From positions 1 to 13,452 of the forward strand of contig JAUSIO010000032.1 of assembly GCA_030647845.1 (NCBI GenBank): DNA of 13,452 nt, given 5' to 3'. The notes below the pieces were generated by a model. The model had not been told where the DNA came from. It saw only the letters and a program-made list of their open reading frames with translations, and made no database searches. The DNA comes from a bacterium. Its GTDB lineage: Bacteria; Patescibacteriota; Minisyncoccia; Phycocordibacterales; SBAW01. Positions 1-5,836 of this stretch are shown one piece after another. A program made the translations under genes and the position numbers. Within the stretch, counting starts at the first letter, position 1. Each line of letters begins with the position of its first letter.

Positions 1-3
1 ACC

Positions 4-26
4 CCCAGCCATTGGCTGGGTTTTTT
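4..26 (+). terminator. Rho-independent terminator of a gene left of the window
   Basis: A perfect 7-bp stem CCCAGCC/GGCTGGG with a 3-nt loop is followed directly by six T. The T run is on the + strand side, so it ends a + strand gene that lies before position 1. The stem converges on the terminator of the 306-aa gene on the other strand. Confidence 0.8.
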
Positions 27-33
27 ATTTATA

Positions 34-66
34 CAAAAGAAAAAAAGAGGACTTGTAGAGTCCTCT
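34..66 (-). terminator. Rho-independent terminator of the 306-aa gene
   Basis: Read on the - strand, AGAGGAC and GTCCTCT form a 7-bp stem around a 7-nt loop and are followed by a T-rich run (the A run at 40-46 on the + strand). The stem begins at the TGA stop of the gene, so transcription ends almost at the stop codon. Confidence 0.8.
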
Positions 67-986
67 CAAAGTATGTTACCTGAACTTGTGGGGTGTTCGG
101 CTGTTGTGGGCGGGTGTTCTTCTCCACCCCTCCACCTTCTCCTCAACCACGCGCGAGAATGCTCAATTGCATTTCGGATGTCAGACTGTTGGGATTCGGT
201 CTGCATCTCTTGCAACCCTATCTCTGTATTGATATCTGCCTTTATCACAACCGCATAGGAAGGCTTTTCTGGGTATTCTTCTCCCATATACTGCTTCCAG
301 AGAATACAGAGCCACTCGCGGTGCTTTTGGATTTCGTCGAGTTTGCCCTGCTCGTAGGTCAACTTGGCTCGGTGATAAAGTCGTTGATAATTCCTTTCGA
401 TGCGGCTTTGGCTAAAGTCAGTCCATTTGGCGCTAACAAACCTACCGAGACCGGCAAAAATCAACGCCGCCAAGAAAGACGGAGCGCGACCATCGTGAGC
501 GCTTTGGGGTAGGTAGGGTAACAAGAATGGCCCGATGGTCTGGGCTAGAAAATAGCCTATACCAGCCAAGAGTGCCATGAGCAACCCGTTCATACCCGCC
601 TTAGAGTACAAGATATTCAACAGGTTACTTTGGCTACGCGACCCTCTGAAGTTCTGGAGGGCTTCCATATGTTGGCGTGCTGCGTTCCGCAGCTCTTCCA
701 ACTGTGCCTTTTTGCGGCGCGTGATGCCTCGCGCATGCGAGAGCACTATGGTTTCAACCTGCGTTAGGTATTCCCAATCTGGCGTCCCTTCCGCGGCGGT
801 GAGAGAGTTAAACTTGTCAGCCTGCCGATTCGCCAGACGGCCCTCTGCCGTTCCCTTGAGACCCTCGTCGTCGGCAGCGTGCAACGCATACCCAAAGTTT
901 AGGGCAGCATCGGGGTCGAGCCATGCTAACCTGACTAATTTTTTCTTTCTAGGAGACGGGTACGTCTTCTTTTTTACTGCAGACAT
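66..986 (-). CDS. Two-TM membrane protein of unknown function (306 aa)
   Basis: I do not recognise this family. The N-terminus is very basic (KKK and RKKK within the first 16 residues). Residues about 90-115 are charged and probably helical. Two hydrophobic segments follow, at about 133-158 and 170-186, joined by a short polar loop. The last 120 residues are soluble and rich in charged and aromatic residues, with an Arg-rich patch (WLRRRWR) near the end. This fits an inner-membrane protein with both large ends in the cytoplasm. The start is supported by GGGAG about 6 nt upstream of ATG. A TTGACA promoter lies in front and a terminator at the stop, so it is probably a single-gene transcript downstream of mscL. 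No catalytic motif is visible. Confidence 0.75.
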   Translation of the reverse strand: MSAVKKKTYPSPRKKKLVRLAWLDPDAALNFGYALHAADDEGLKGTAEGRLANRQADKFNSLTAAEGTPDWEYLTQVETIVLSHARGITRRKKAQLEELRNAARQHMEALQNFRGSRSQSNLLNILYSKAGMNGLLMALLAGIGYFLAQTIGPFLLPYLPQSAHDGRAPSFLAALIFAGLGRFVSAKWTDFSQSRIERNYQRLYHRAKLTYEQGKLDEIQKHREWLCILWKQYMGEEYPEKPSYAVVIKADINTEIGLQEMQTESQQSDIRNAIEHSRAWLRRRWRGGEEHPPTTAEHPTSSGNIL

Positions 987-1025
987 GTACCACTCCCATG
1001 GGTTGTTGGATGTTCGTCTGCAACA

Positions 1026-1053
1026 GTAATAGCAGAAACAAGCTATTTGTCAA
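1026..1053 (-). promoter_or_regulatory. Promoter of the 306-aa gene (TTGACA-N16-TATTAC)
   Basis: On the - strand a consensus -35 box TTGACA (1048-1053) is followed after 16 nt by TATTAC (1026-1031). The predicted start point is about 33 nt before the ATG at 986, leaving room for the GGGAG ribosome site. The -35 box overlaps the last codons of mscL, so the unknown gene can be transcribed independently. Confidence 0.6.
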
Positions 1054-1516
1054 GCTTCCACGCCTTAAGCAAATCGCGGATTTCTTCAAGCAGGCGCTCT
1101 TGGGTTGGTTTTTGTGCGGCGGGCACGGCGCCTTCGCCCTGGCGAAAGAGTCGCGTGCGTGCGTGCGAGAGCAACTTAAACACGACAAAAATTGAGAGCG
1201 TTATGATGAGAAAATTTATTATGGTCTGCAAAAACGCGCCGTATTGCAACAGGAGCGGCGTTGCGTTTGTGGCTTGCTCGCCCAAACGCAGGGGGCGCAG
1301 GGTAAGCGAGAGATTTTTGACATCGGTGTCGCCGCTACCAGTTATAAGCCCCAACAAAGGCGTGATTATGTTGGCAACGAGCCCCTGTACCACCGCACCA
1401 AACGCATTGCCAACGACAACCGCGATTGCGAGGTTAAATGCGTCACCCTTGACCGCAAAGGTGCGAAACTCGGCAAGGAAACCTGTTTTTTGATTTTTAG
1501 TTGTTTTGGTCGACAT
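1043..1516 (-). CDS. mscL: Large-conductance mechanosensitive channel MscL
   Basis: MscL is a homopentameric inner-membrane channel that opens under membrane tension to release solutes during osmotic downshock. The 157-aa protein follows the family layout: an N-terminal EFRTFAVKGDAFNLAIAVVVG helix (compare E. coli [21 protein letters not shown]), a Gly/Ala-rich pore helix, the NIITPLLGLITG turn, a periplasmic loop with SLTLRP, a second membrane helix from about residue 93 after QYGAF, and the cytoplasmic bundle ending LLEEIRDLLKAWK. It is slightly longer than the usual ~136 aa because of an 11-residue polar N-terminal addition. AAGGAC lies about 9 nt upstream of the ATG. The start overlaps the end of the upstream gene by 20 nt, which suggests co-transcription and translational coupling. 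Confidence 0.95.
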   Translation of the reverse strand: MSTKTTKNQKTGFLAEFRTFAVKGDAFNLAIAVVVGNAFGAVVQGLVANIITPLLGLITGSGDTDVKNLSLTLRPLRLGEQATNATPLLLQYGAFLQTIINFLIITLSIFVVFKLLSHARTRLFRQGEGAVPAAQKPTQERLLEEIRDLLKAWKLDK

Positions 1517-2036
1517 GCTGTTCTCGTCCTTGCGTTTGTAGCTTTTCTACATCAGCCATCAATTTTTGTAGCCCCAGGTGGATTTCTTCGAGCGTTTTGC
1601 TGTGTCCCGCTTCTCGCGCTTCGTCTTCTTTTTCGTCATCGCTCATTTCTTCGACATCTTCTTGGATTTCGTCGATATCCTCCTGGATCTCGTCAACGTC
1701 TTCTTGGATTTCGTCAATTGTATGCTCGACTTCCTCCAAGGAAGCACTGGTGTAGTTGACCGTCATCTGTATAAACAGCGCGAGATAAATCGCCTCGAGC
1801 GACACGAGCGTATTAAACACCAAGAGCACGCTGTTAAACGAGAAGATGCCCATGTTCACAACCAAAAAACCGGTCGCAAAAAGAACCGAGTGTACCCCTA
1901 TTGACTGCGGCGAGCCCACCCACCGCGTGATAGCAAGAGCAGTATCTTGCAGCTTATACTTTTTTATCTTTGGTTTTTTCTTCATACCTCCTACAGTATA
2001 ACCTAGCGAGCGAAGCTGCTCATATACCACTCGCAT
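1497..2036 (-). CDS. Two-TM protein with acidic coiled-coil tail (DUF1003 / low-affinity iron permease-like)
   Basis: The 179-aa product has a basic N-terminus, a RWVGSP motif (38-43), two membrane helices at about 45-63 and 68-90, and then QMTVN followed by a strongly acidic coiled coil. Layout and motifs (VGSP, LVSLEAIYLALFIQM) resemble both the DUF1003 and the low-affinity iron permease families; I cannot separate the two, and transport is not shown. Residues about 107-130 are near-perfect heptads DEIQED(V/I). The start is uncertain. The ATG at 2036 has GGGGAG 3 nt upstream, and a GTG two codons later has better spacing. The ATG at 1985 (MKKKPKIKK) looks like the natural N-terminus, but AGGAGG sits only 1 nt before it and a TATACT box ends 9 nt before it. 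It overlaps the G6PD gene by 17 nt and mscL by 20 nt. Confidence 0.8.
   Translation of the reverse strand: MRVVYEQLRSLGYTVGGMKKKPKIKKYKLQDTALAITRWVGSPQSIGVHSVLFATGFLVVNMGIFSFNSVLLVFNTLVSLEAIYLALFIQMTVNYTSASLEEVEHTIDEIQEDVDEIQEDIDEIQEDVEEMSDDEKEDEAREAGHSKTLEEIHLGLQKLMADVEKLQTQGREQHVDQNN
1647..1718 (-). repeat. Coding 21-bp tandem repeat (DEIQED heptads)
   Basis: Three to four imperfect 21-bp units encode the heptad DEIQED(V/I). Third-base differences between units show the peptide is kept while the DNA drifts, as expected for a selected coiled coil rather than a fresh expansion. Confidence 0.7.
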
Positions 2037-3147
2037 CTACTCCCCTTTTGTACAGAGTGAGCGGCACAGAGGGAAATTGCTCGAGAACTAACTCTATAAA
2101 CTTCCAAGATGCGCACACGTCGTCAAAGCTGACAAAGTAAGACTTATCATTCGCGAGTGCGGCTTGGATTATTTTCTCATGCCCGCGGTCTATGCCCGCG
2201 AGGTCCATGGGGAATATTTTTCGTGTGCCGTCTTTAAATATAATTTCTATTTCGCTCTTTTTTTGCGCCAACGCCTTGCCTGCTTCCAAAACAATCGAAA
2301 CGCCGCGCCAACGTGCGTCGCTACTCTCGGCAGTGATTTTGAAAAACGTTTCGGTTTGGGAATTTTTTTGCACGTTTGACTCACTCGTGTACCCTTCATA
2401 TTGGCCGTGCGCAACACTGGTTGGATTTGTGAGAGAAGCAATAGGTACCAGCGTTTTGAGCATTTGTAGCAGGTGGCTCTGCCCCACATCGCGCAACGCA
2501 CCAGTTTGGCCGTAAAACGCACCGCGCCCCTCGGCTCCAATCGTTTCAAAAATCCTGCAGGTTATAGATGCGATGTGTTCGCTATTTAATTTTGCCTCAA
2601 ACTGCGGGTTTGTTTTTCGATATTCTCGCACTGCCACAAGCCCGTCTTTGCCGAGGTAGTGGTCGACGCGGAAAATTTGCTCGGGCAAAAAATATTTTTC
2701 TGCAATTTTTTCGAGTTGCTCGGCCGACGCAAGGTTGCGGCCAAACGGTTTTTCTACAAGCAACTTTCCCTGCAACCCCGCACTGCCAAGCTGCTCGATA
2801 ATCGGCTGGTGCAACTCGGGTTGGACTGCCAAATAATATAGTGCATCTGCCCCCGCAATCTTTTCCTTCAACAATGCAAACCCAGCCACATCATCAAACA
2901 CTCCCTCGACATGCTGTATCGTCTGCAAAAATCGCTCAACTACCTCGGCAGGAAATGCCGCAAGCGCTGGGCGGATAAACTCGCGATACTCTTGGTCGCT
3001 CCAGTGCCGGCGCGAATAGGCAAGTATTGTAAACTTTTCCGGCAAAAGTTTTTTTTGGAACAACCCACACAACGCAGGTATAATTTTACGCTGCGCCAAG
3101 TCGCCCGTCGAGCCAAATAATACAAAAACAGTCTGCTTATTTTCCAT
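2020..3147 (-). CDS. zwf: Glucose-6-phosphate 1-dehydrogenase, short form
   Basis: Oxidises glucose-6-phosphate to 6-phosphogluconolactone with NAD(P)+ (entry to the oxidative pentose phosphate path). From this start the protein is 375 aa, against about 490 in typical bacterial enzymes. Visible motifs: dinucleotide fold VLFGSTGDLAQRK (9-21), EKPFG (132-136), substrate and catalytic motif RVDHYLGK (160-167, D162/H163), and GALRDVGQSHLLQ (216-228) with the second conserved His (H225). The missing residues appear to come from the C-terminal alpha+beta domain. The frame stays open upstream to a GTG at 3204 with an ATG at 3180, but both lie inside an 82-bp repeat whose other copy is not part of a G6PD gene. 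The ATG at 3147 starts just after the repeat and gives a normal N-terminus; it has no clear Shine-Dalgarno site. Confidence 0.9.
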   Translation of the reverse strand: MENKQTVFVLFGSTGDLAQRKIIPALCGLFQKKLLPEKFTILAYSRRHWSDQEYREFIRPALAAFPAEVVERFLQTIQHVEGVFDDVAGFALLKEKIAGADALYYLAVQPELHQPIIEQLGSAGLQGKLLVEKPFGRNLASAEQLEKIAEKYFLPEQIFRVDHYLGKDGLVAVREYRKTNPQFEAKLNSEHIASITCRIFETIGAEGRGAFYGQTGALRDVGQSHLLQMLKTLVPIASLTNPTSVAHGQYEGYTSESNVQKNSQTETFFKITAESSDARWRGVSIVLEAGKALAQKKSEIEIIFKDGTRKIFPMDLAGIDRGHEKIIQAALANDKSYFVSFDDVCASWKFIELVLEQFPSVPLTLYKRGVDASGI

Positions 3148-3165
3148 CGTGGGTGCCGTCGTGGA

Positions 3166-3247
3166 GGATGTTAGAACCATATTTGAGCGTAGAAACAATA
3201 CCACAATCTATATTCCCGACCTCCAACCGATAGGGGTGTGATTATAC
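3166..3247 (-). repeat. 82-bp direct repeat, copy A (leader of the G6PD gene)
   Basis: Copy A matches copy B (4030-4111) at 76 of 82 positions without gaps. Read on the - strand it begins with GTATAATCACACC (TATAAT at 3241-3246) and ends with AACATCC, 18 nt before the proposed G6PD start. Three of the six differences are adjacent (3232-3234) and one more (3226) lies opposite; together they break the hairpin that is perfect in copy B. Probable role: promoter plus 5' untranslated region. Confidence 0.85.
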
Positions 3248-3294
3248 CCTACTGCGCTTCTCACTACTTCTGCACGAAAAGGCAGGAGGACTGA

Positions 3295-3300
3295 TAGAAT
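3295..3300 (+). promoter_or_regulatory. -10 box of NYN gene, leaderless spacing
   Basis: TAGAAT preceded by TGA (extended -10 pattern TGn) ends exactly 6 nt before the ATG at 3307, which puts the predicted transcription start on the A of the start codon. The AGGAGG at 3284-3289 is 17 nt from this ATG and would not be in such a transcript. Confidence 0.5.
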
Positions 3301-3306
3301 GAGTAT

Positions 3307-3933
3307 ATGCGAACGTACGCTTTTATTGATGCCTCAAACTTGTTCTACGGTGGCGAAAAGAGTTTGGGTTGGAAGATAGATTACACAAAACTGCTTTCTT
3401 ATCTTGAAGAAAAATATGATGCGAGCAAGGCGTACTATTTTGGAGGCGTAGAACTCCATAATTTTTCGTACGATTATCAGCATCAAGATACTGTACCCAT
3501 TGGCGCGTTGGAGGGATACCTTTCAGACCTCCTCAAAAAACAAGCTGATACTTTGACCGAGGCGCAGGTGGTCCTTGTAGGGCGGCATCTCCAGCGAGCG
3601 CGTTTTTATAGCAAACTGGCGGAGTTCGGCTATGAGCTGTTTCTCAAACCTGTGAAATCCTACGAGCAGGAAGACGGGGCAACGCGGCGCAAAGCCAACT
3701 GTGATGTTGAAATGACTTTCCGATTGATGAAGGACCAAGACGACTTTGACCGCGCCATAATCCTTTCGGGCGATGGCGACTTTCTGCCTGTCCTAAAACA
3801 TCTAAAATCAAACGGCAAAGAGATTATCGTGCTTTCTCGGGGACCGAGAACAGCCAAAGAAATACGACGGTTCGCAGGTAGTAACTTCCGTGATTTTGAG
3901 TATCTGCGGGAGCGCCTACGGATGGATAAATAA
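3307..3933 (+). CDS. NYN domain (PIN-like) putative ribonuclease
   Basis: NYN proteins are PIN-fold metal-dependent RNases; many bacterial members are of the LabA/DUF88 type. The 208-aa protein is a single domain with the expected acidic residues: D8 in FIDASN, D133 in NCDVEM, and D156/D158 in SGDGDF, followed by PVLKHLKSNGKEIIVL, the usual C-terminal strand-helix-strand. No extra domain or membrane segment is seen, so it should be a soluble cytoplasmic enzyme; its RNA target cannot be inferred. A competing ATG at 3299, better placed behind AGGAGG, opens another frame that stops after 26 codons. The gene lies on the opposite strand to its neighbours, between the two copies of an 82-bp direct repeat. 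Confidence 0.85.
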   Translation: MRTYAFIDASNLFYGGEKSLGWKIDYTKLLSYLEEKYDASKAYYFGGVELHNFSYDYQHQDTVPIGALEGYLSDLLKKQADTLTEAQVVLVGRHLQRARFYSKLAEFGYELFLKPVKSYEQEDGATRRKANCDVEMTFRLMKDQDDFDRAIILSGDGDFLPVLKHLKSNGKEIIVLSRGPRTAKEIRRFAGSNFRDFEYLRERLRMDK

Positions 3934-3934
3934 C

Positions 3935-3961
3935 GAACGGCACCCATATAGGATGCCGTTC
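3935..3961. other. 8-bp stem-loop after the NYN gene
   Basis: GAACGGCA and TGCCGTTC form a perfect 8-bp stem around an 11-nt loop directly after the NYN stop codon. There is no T run on the + strand side; on the - strand it is followed by GTTATTTATCC. It may be a weak two-way terminator for NYN (+) and for transcripts from repeat copy B (-). Confidence 0.45.
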
Positions 3962-4013
3962 AAGTGTAGTAGGCACAGTGTATACCCTCCCTATATAAAG
4001 GGCAAGTGAACAT
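3960..4013 (-). CDS. Candidate 17-codon mini-ORF behind repeat copy B
   Basis: GAGGAG (4019-4024) stands 5 nt before an ATG that opens 17 codons (MFTCPLYREGIHCAYYT) and ends with TGA inside the stem-loop at 3935-3961. It begins 16 nt after repeat copy B, much as the G6PD start lies 18 nt after copy A. The ribosome site is good, but such a short frame can arise by chance. It could be a leader peptide, a remnant of a lost gene, or nothing. Confidence 0.25.
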   Translation of the reverse strand: MFTCPLYREGIHCAYYT

Positions 4014-4029
4014 ACCCACTCCTCGACTC

Positions 4030-4111
4030 GGATGTTAGAACCATATTTGAGCGTAGAAACGATACCACAATCTATATTCCAGACCTCCAGCCGATGCTGG
4101 TGTGATTATAC
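4030..4111 (-). repeat. 82-bp direct repeat, copy B
   Basis: This copy has the same orientation as copy A, exactly 864 bp away, with 76/82 identity. It contains TATAAT (4105-4110) on the - strand and a perfect hairpin CCAGC-CGAT-GCTGG (4087-4100). Flanking sequence on both sides is unrelated to that of copy A. The 305-bp gap 3934-4238 holds this copy, the mini-ORF, the stem-loop after NYN and the terminator of the next gene; no other gene is seen there. Confidence 0.85.
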
Positions 4112-4133
4112 TCCACGGCGGGCTATACAAGCA

Positions 4134-4171
4134 TACAAAATAAAACCTCCCCACGATTGCTCGCGGAGAGG
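4134..4171 (-). terminator. Strong terminator of the small MSREVRRVP-type gene
   Basis: On the - strand an 11-bp stem (4146-4156 with 4161-4171, including G-U pairs) closes a GCAA tetraloop and is followed by TTTTATTTTG. It lies about 70 nt after the TAG stop. A smaller 5-bp hairpin GCTGG/CCAGC lies just before it. Confidence 0.85.
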
Positions 4172-4238
4172 CCTTTGAGATGCTGGGTTTTTGCCAGCGT
4201 TGAAGCTTATTTGCGGTACATCCCTTCCACACCGCTGA

Positions 4239-4454
4239 CTAGACCAACGCCTGAGATGCCGAAGAAGTGTCCTTGGGTTTCCAGCCTTTGCCCTTGACTG
4301 CGTAGTCGCGAACGAAGCCCTTTTCCCACTGGGCGGCTTCCTCATCCCAATTGGCGGCGCTTTCCTTGAAACTGCCGCCGAACAGGGCGATATGCCCACG
4401 TTCGTTTTTCGGATGTTCCCAGTTTGCGGGAACTCTGCGGACTTCACGGCTCAT
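4239..4454 (-). CDS. Small conserved protein of unknown function (MSREVRRVPANW type, 71 aa)
   Basis: The N-terminus MSREVRRVPANWEHP followed by LFGGSF and WDEEAAQWEKGF resembles small uncharacterised bacterial and phage proteins that start MSR.VRRVP.(D/N)W and have repeated W-D/E-E segments; no function is known to me. Start choice: GAGGAG is 6 nt before the ATG at 4454, while the ATG at 4460 directly touches it and cannot use it. It has a good promoter (4528-4556) and terminator (4134-4171), so it is a stand-alone gene. The C-terminus DTSSASQALV looks unlike a folded domain. In another frame the DNA continues as an open stretch ending GVEGMYRK at a TAA (4207-4209), so a frameshift near 4265-4300 is possible. 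Confidence 0.75.
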   Translation of the reverse strand: MSREVRRVPANWEHPKNERGHIALFGGSFKESAANWDEEAAQWEKGFVRDYAVKGKGWKPKDTSSASQALV

Positions 4455-4527
4455 TGTCATCTCCTCATTTTGGAAAACCGCGTTATTGCGGCAAGACGAG
4501 TGGATATGTTCTAAATCATCTTTTGCG

Positions 4528-4556
4528 AGGATATCATACTATAAACTAGCTGTCAA
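4528..4556 (-). promoter_or_regulatory. Promoter TTGACA-N17-TATCCT of the 71-aa gene
   Basis: On the - strand a consensus -35 box (4551-4556) stands 17 nt from TATCCT (4528-4533). The leader would be about 70 nt. The remaining 100 bp up to the tRNA-His gene hold short palindromes such as GGGTGCACCC but no gene I can support. Confidence 0.75.
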
Positions 4557-4661
4557 GTTCAATTGCTGCATAAAAATACCCTTACAAAATAAGCCTCAAA
4601 ACGCTGGGTGCACCCATGCGGGCACACGCCAAAAATATAGTCGCCTCGCTTCTTATTTTTG

Positions 4662-4734
4662 GGTGGCTACAGAGAATTGAACTCTGATTGCAAGTTCCAC
4701 AAACTTGAGTGTTAACCGTTACACCATAGCCACC
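4662..4734 (-). tRNA. tRNA-His (GTG)
   Basis: On the - strand all four arms fold. The acceptor stem has 8 pairs (GGTGGCTA with TAGCCACC), including the extra G-1:C73 pair diagnostic of tRNA-His. The D stem is GTGT/ACAC, the anticodon stem CAAGT/ACTTG with loop TTGTGGA (anticodon GTG), and the T arm CAGAG-TTCAATT-CTCTG. CCA is not encoded, unlike in the other two tRNA genes of this window. A TATAAA box lies about 20 nt upstream but no good -35 box is seen. Confidence 0.95.
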
Positions 4735-4799
4735 ATACATCGCACCCGTCCTTTATAGCAAACAGGGGGGTTAGAAGCTAGCGAACGGTTGGTGTGGAG

Positions 4800-5804
4800 C
4801 TACCCAAGGGTGTCGACAATCTCGCGCACTCGCAGTGCGCGACGCGACGAAATGTAGGCGAGCGCGATAAAGCCGAGCCCGATTATTGCAATGACTACCT
4901 CCGGCACTTTTACAATCAGGCCGGCAAACATCGCCAACGCAAGACCAAAAATAGCCCAGTGTGCGCCGTGTTCGAGGTAGCGCAATGCCTCGAGTGTTTT
5001 TGCCCGCACCAAGTGGAGTGTCAAAGCGCGGACAAAGTATGCGCCGATGCCAAGACCAACCACGATGATGGGGAGCGAGGTGGTCAGCGCAAAGGCGCCA
5101 ATGACGCCGTCGAGCGAGAATGCCGAGTCGAGCAGGTTGAGATAGACAAAGAGCATAGTACCGGTGCGTACCGCGCCCTTTGCCTCGACCCCAAGCCCGT
5201 GGGCGACCCCTTCGGTAACGGTAAAAAGAATAATACCAATCATACCGGCACGGAGAACGGTCTCGGCAGGGTCATGGGCAAAAAATGATACGACCAAGAG
5301 GACAAGAAGTGCAAAAGCTATTTCTACCGCCTCGATCCTTCCCCACTTAACCAAGTGGCGCTCAAGCGGGGCAAACCAGTGCACGTCCTTTGCAACGTTA
5401 AAGAAGTACTTTAACGACACCATGAGCAAAAACGCGCCACCAAAACTCTTTATAGCCGCCTCGGCGGCAGTGAGTAGCCGCGTGTACTCTTCTGGGTCTT
5501 GAAGTGCGAGTACCGTGATGGTTACGGGCGAGACAAAGGCAACAACCGAAACGATGAGTATGGGGAGCACGAGCCGAGTACCAAAGACAGACAATAGTAT
5601 GCCCCAGGTAAGAAAGCGCTTCTGCCACACCGGCGACATCTCGGAGAGCACCTTTGCGTTAACGACCGCATTATCGAACGAGAGGGTAATTTCGAGTACG
5701 GCGAGCGCAGTTGCCAACAAAAGCGCTCCTACCCCGCCCCACACAAACACCGCGCCAAGCGCCACGAGCGATACCAGAGTCGGTGCAAAAAAAAGTTTTA
5801 ACAT
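4800..5804 (-). CDS. DUF475 family (TerC-like) integral membrane protein
   Basis: The 334-aa polytopic membrane protein has about nine hydrophobic segments. Motifs typical of DUF475 and the wider TerC superfamily are EITLSFDNAVVNAKVL (38-53), NLLDSAFSLDGVIGAFA (223-239) and the C-terminal YLEHGAHWAIFGLA. The acidic residues in membrane segments (E38, D44, D226, D232) are those TerC-type proteins are thought to use for metal ions, and the family is discussed as metal exporters or tellurite-resistance relatives; the substrate here is unknown. There is no Shine-Dalgarno site. TATACT lies exactly 6 nt before the ATG, so the mRNA may be leaderless. It is transcribed away from the cell-wall enzyme gene at 5837 with only 32 bp between the two start codons. 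No clear terminator is seen before tRNA-His. Confidence 0.88.
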   Translation of the reverse strand: MLKLFFAPTLVSLVALGAVFVWGGVGALLLATALAVLEITLSFDNAVVNAKVLSEMSPVWQKRFLTWGILLSVFGTRLVLPILIVSVVAFVSPVTITVLALQDPEEYTRLLTAAEAAIKSFGGAFLLMVSLKYFFNVAKDVHWFAPLERHLVKWGRIEAVEIAFALLVLLVVSFFAHDPAETVLRAGMIGIILFTVTEGVAHGLGVEAKGAVRTGTMLFVYLNLLDSAFSLDGVIGAFALTTSLPIIVVGLGIGAYFVRALTLHLVRAKTLEALRYLEHGAHWAIFGLALAMFAGLIVKVPEVVIAIIGLGFIALAYISSRRALRVREIVDTLG

Positions 5805-5810
5805 GCGTGT

Positions 5811-5816
5811 AGTATA
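5811..5816 (-). promoter_or_regulatory. -10 box of the DUF475 gene, leaderless spacing
   Basis: TATACT on the - strand is separated by exactly 6 nt (5805-5810) from the ATG at 5804, so transcription is predicted to start at the A of ATG. No consensus -35 box is seen at 17 nt. Confidence 0.5.
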
Positions 5817-5824
5817 TCTTGATA

Positions 5825-5830
5825 TAGAAT
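5825..5830 (+). promoter_or_regulatory. -10 box of the cell-wall enzyme gene, leaderless spacing
   Basis: TAGAAT is separated by exactly 6 nt (5831-5836) from the GTG at 5837. The -35 region would fall at about 5802-5807, on the start codon of the divergent DUF475 gene, so the two promoters overlap almost completely. Confidence 0.5.
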
Positions 5831-5836
5831 AGAGTT

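Noticed and set aside
577..1029. Open frame of 150 codons on the + strand
   Set aside because: Lies antisense inside the 306-aa gene and crosses its ribosome site; composition is not protein-like.
3166..3247. Purine riboswitch, because the repeat (- strand) contains TATAATC and GTTTCTAC as in guanine-binding aptamers
   Set aside because: The spacing between the two motifs is about 43 nt instead of about 20, and no P3 hairpin or closing P1 helix can be drawn. The resemblance is only local.
3299..3379. ATG at 3299 behind AGGAGG as the start of the NYN gene
   Set aside because: It opens a different frame that stops after 26 codons; the NYN frame begins at 3307 with a family-typical N-terminus.
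3166..4111. CRISPR array or phage attachment sites from the two repeats
   Set aside because: Only two copies, 864 bp apart, with no cas gene, no integrase and no tRNA overlap.
4351..4680. Open frame of 109 codons on the + strand
   Set aside because: It runs antisense through the small MSREVRRVP gene, its promoter and into tRNA-His, with no motif and no ribosome site.
4794..5288. Open frame of 164 codons on the + strand
   Set aside because: Antisense to the DUF475 gene; rich in Cys, Asn and His without a pattern, as expected of an antisense shadow frame.
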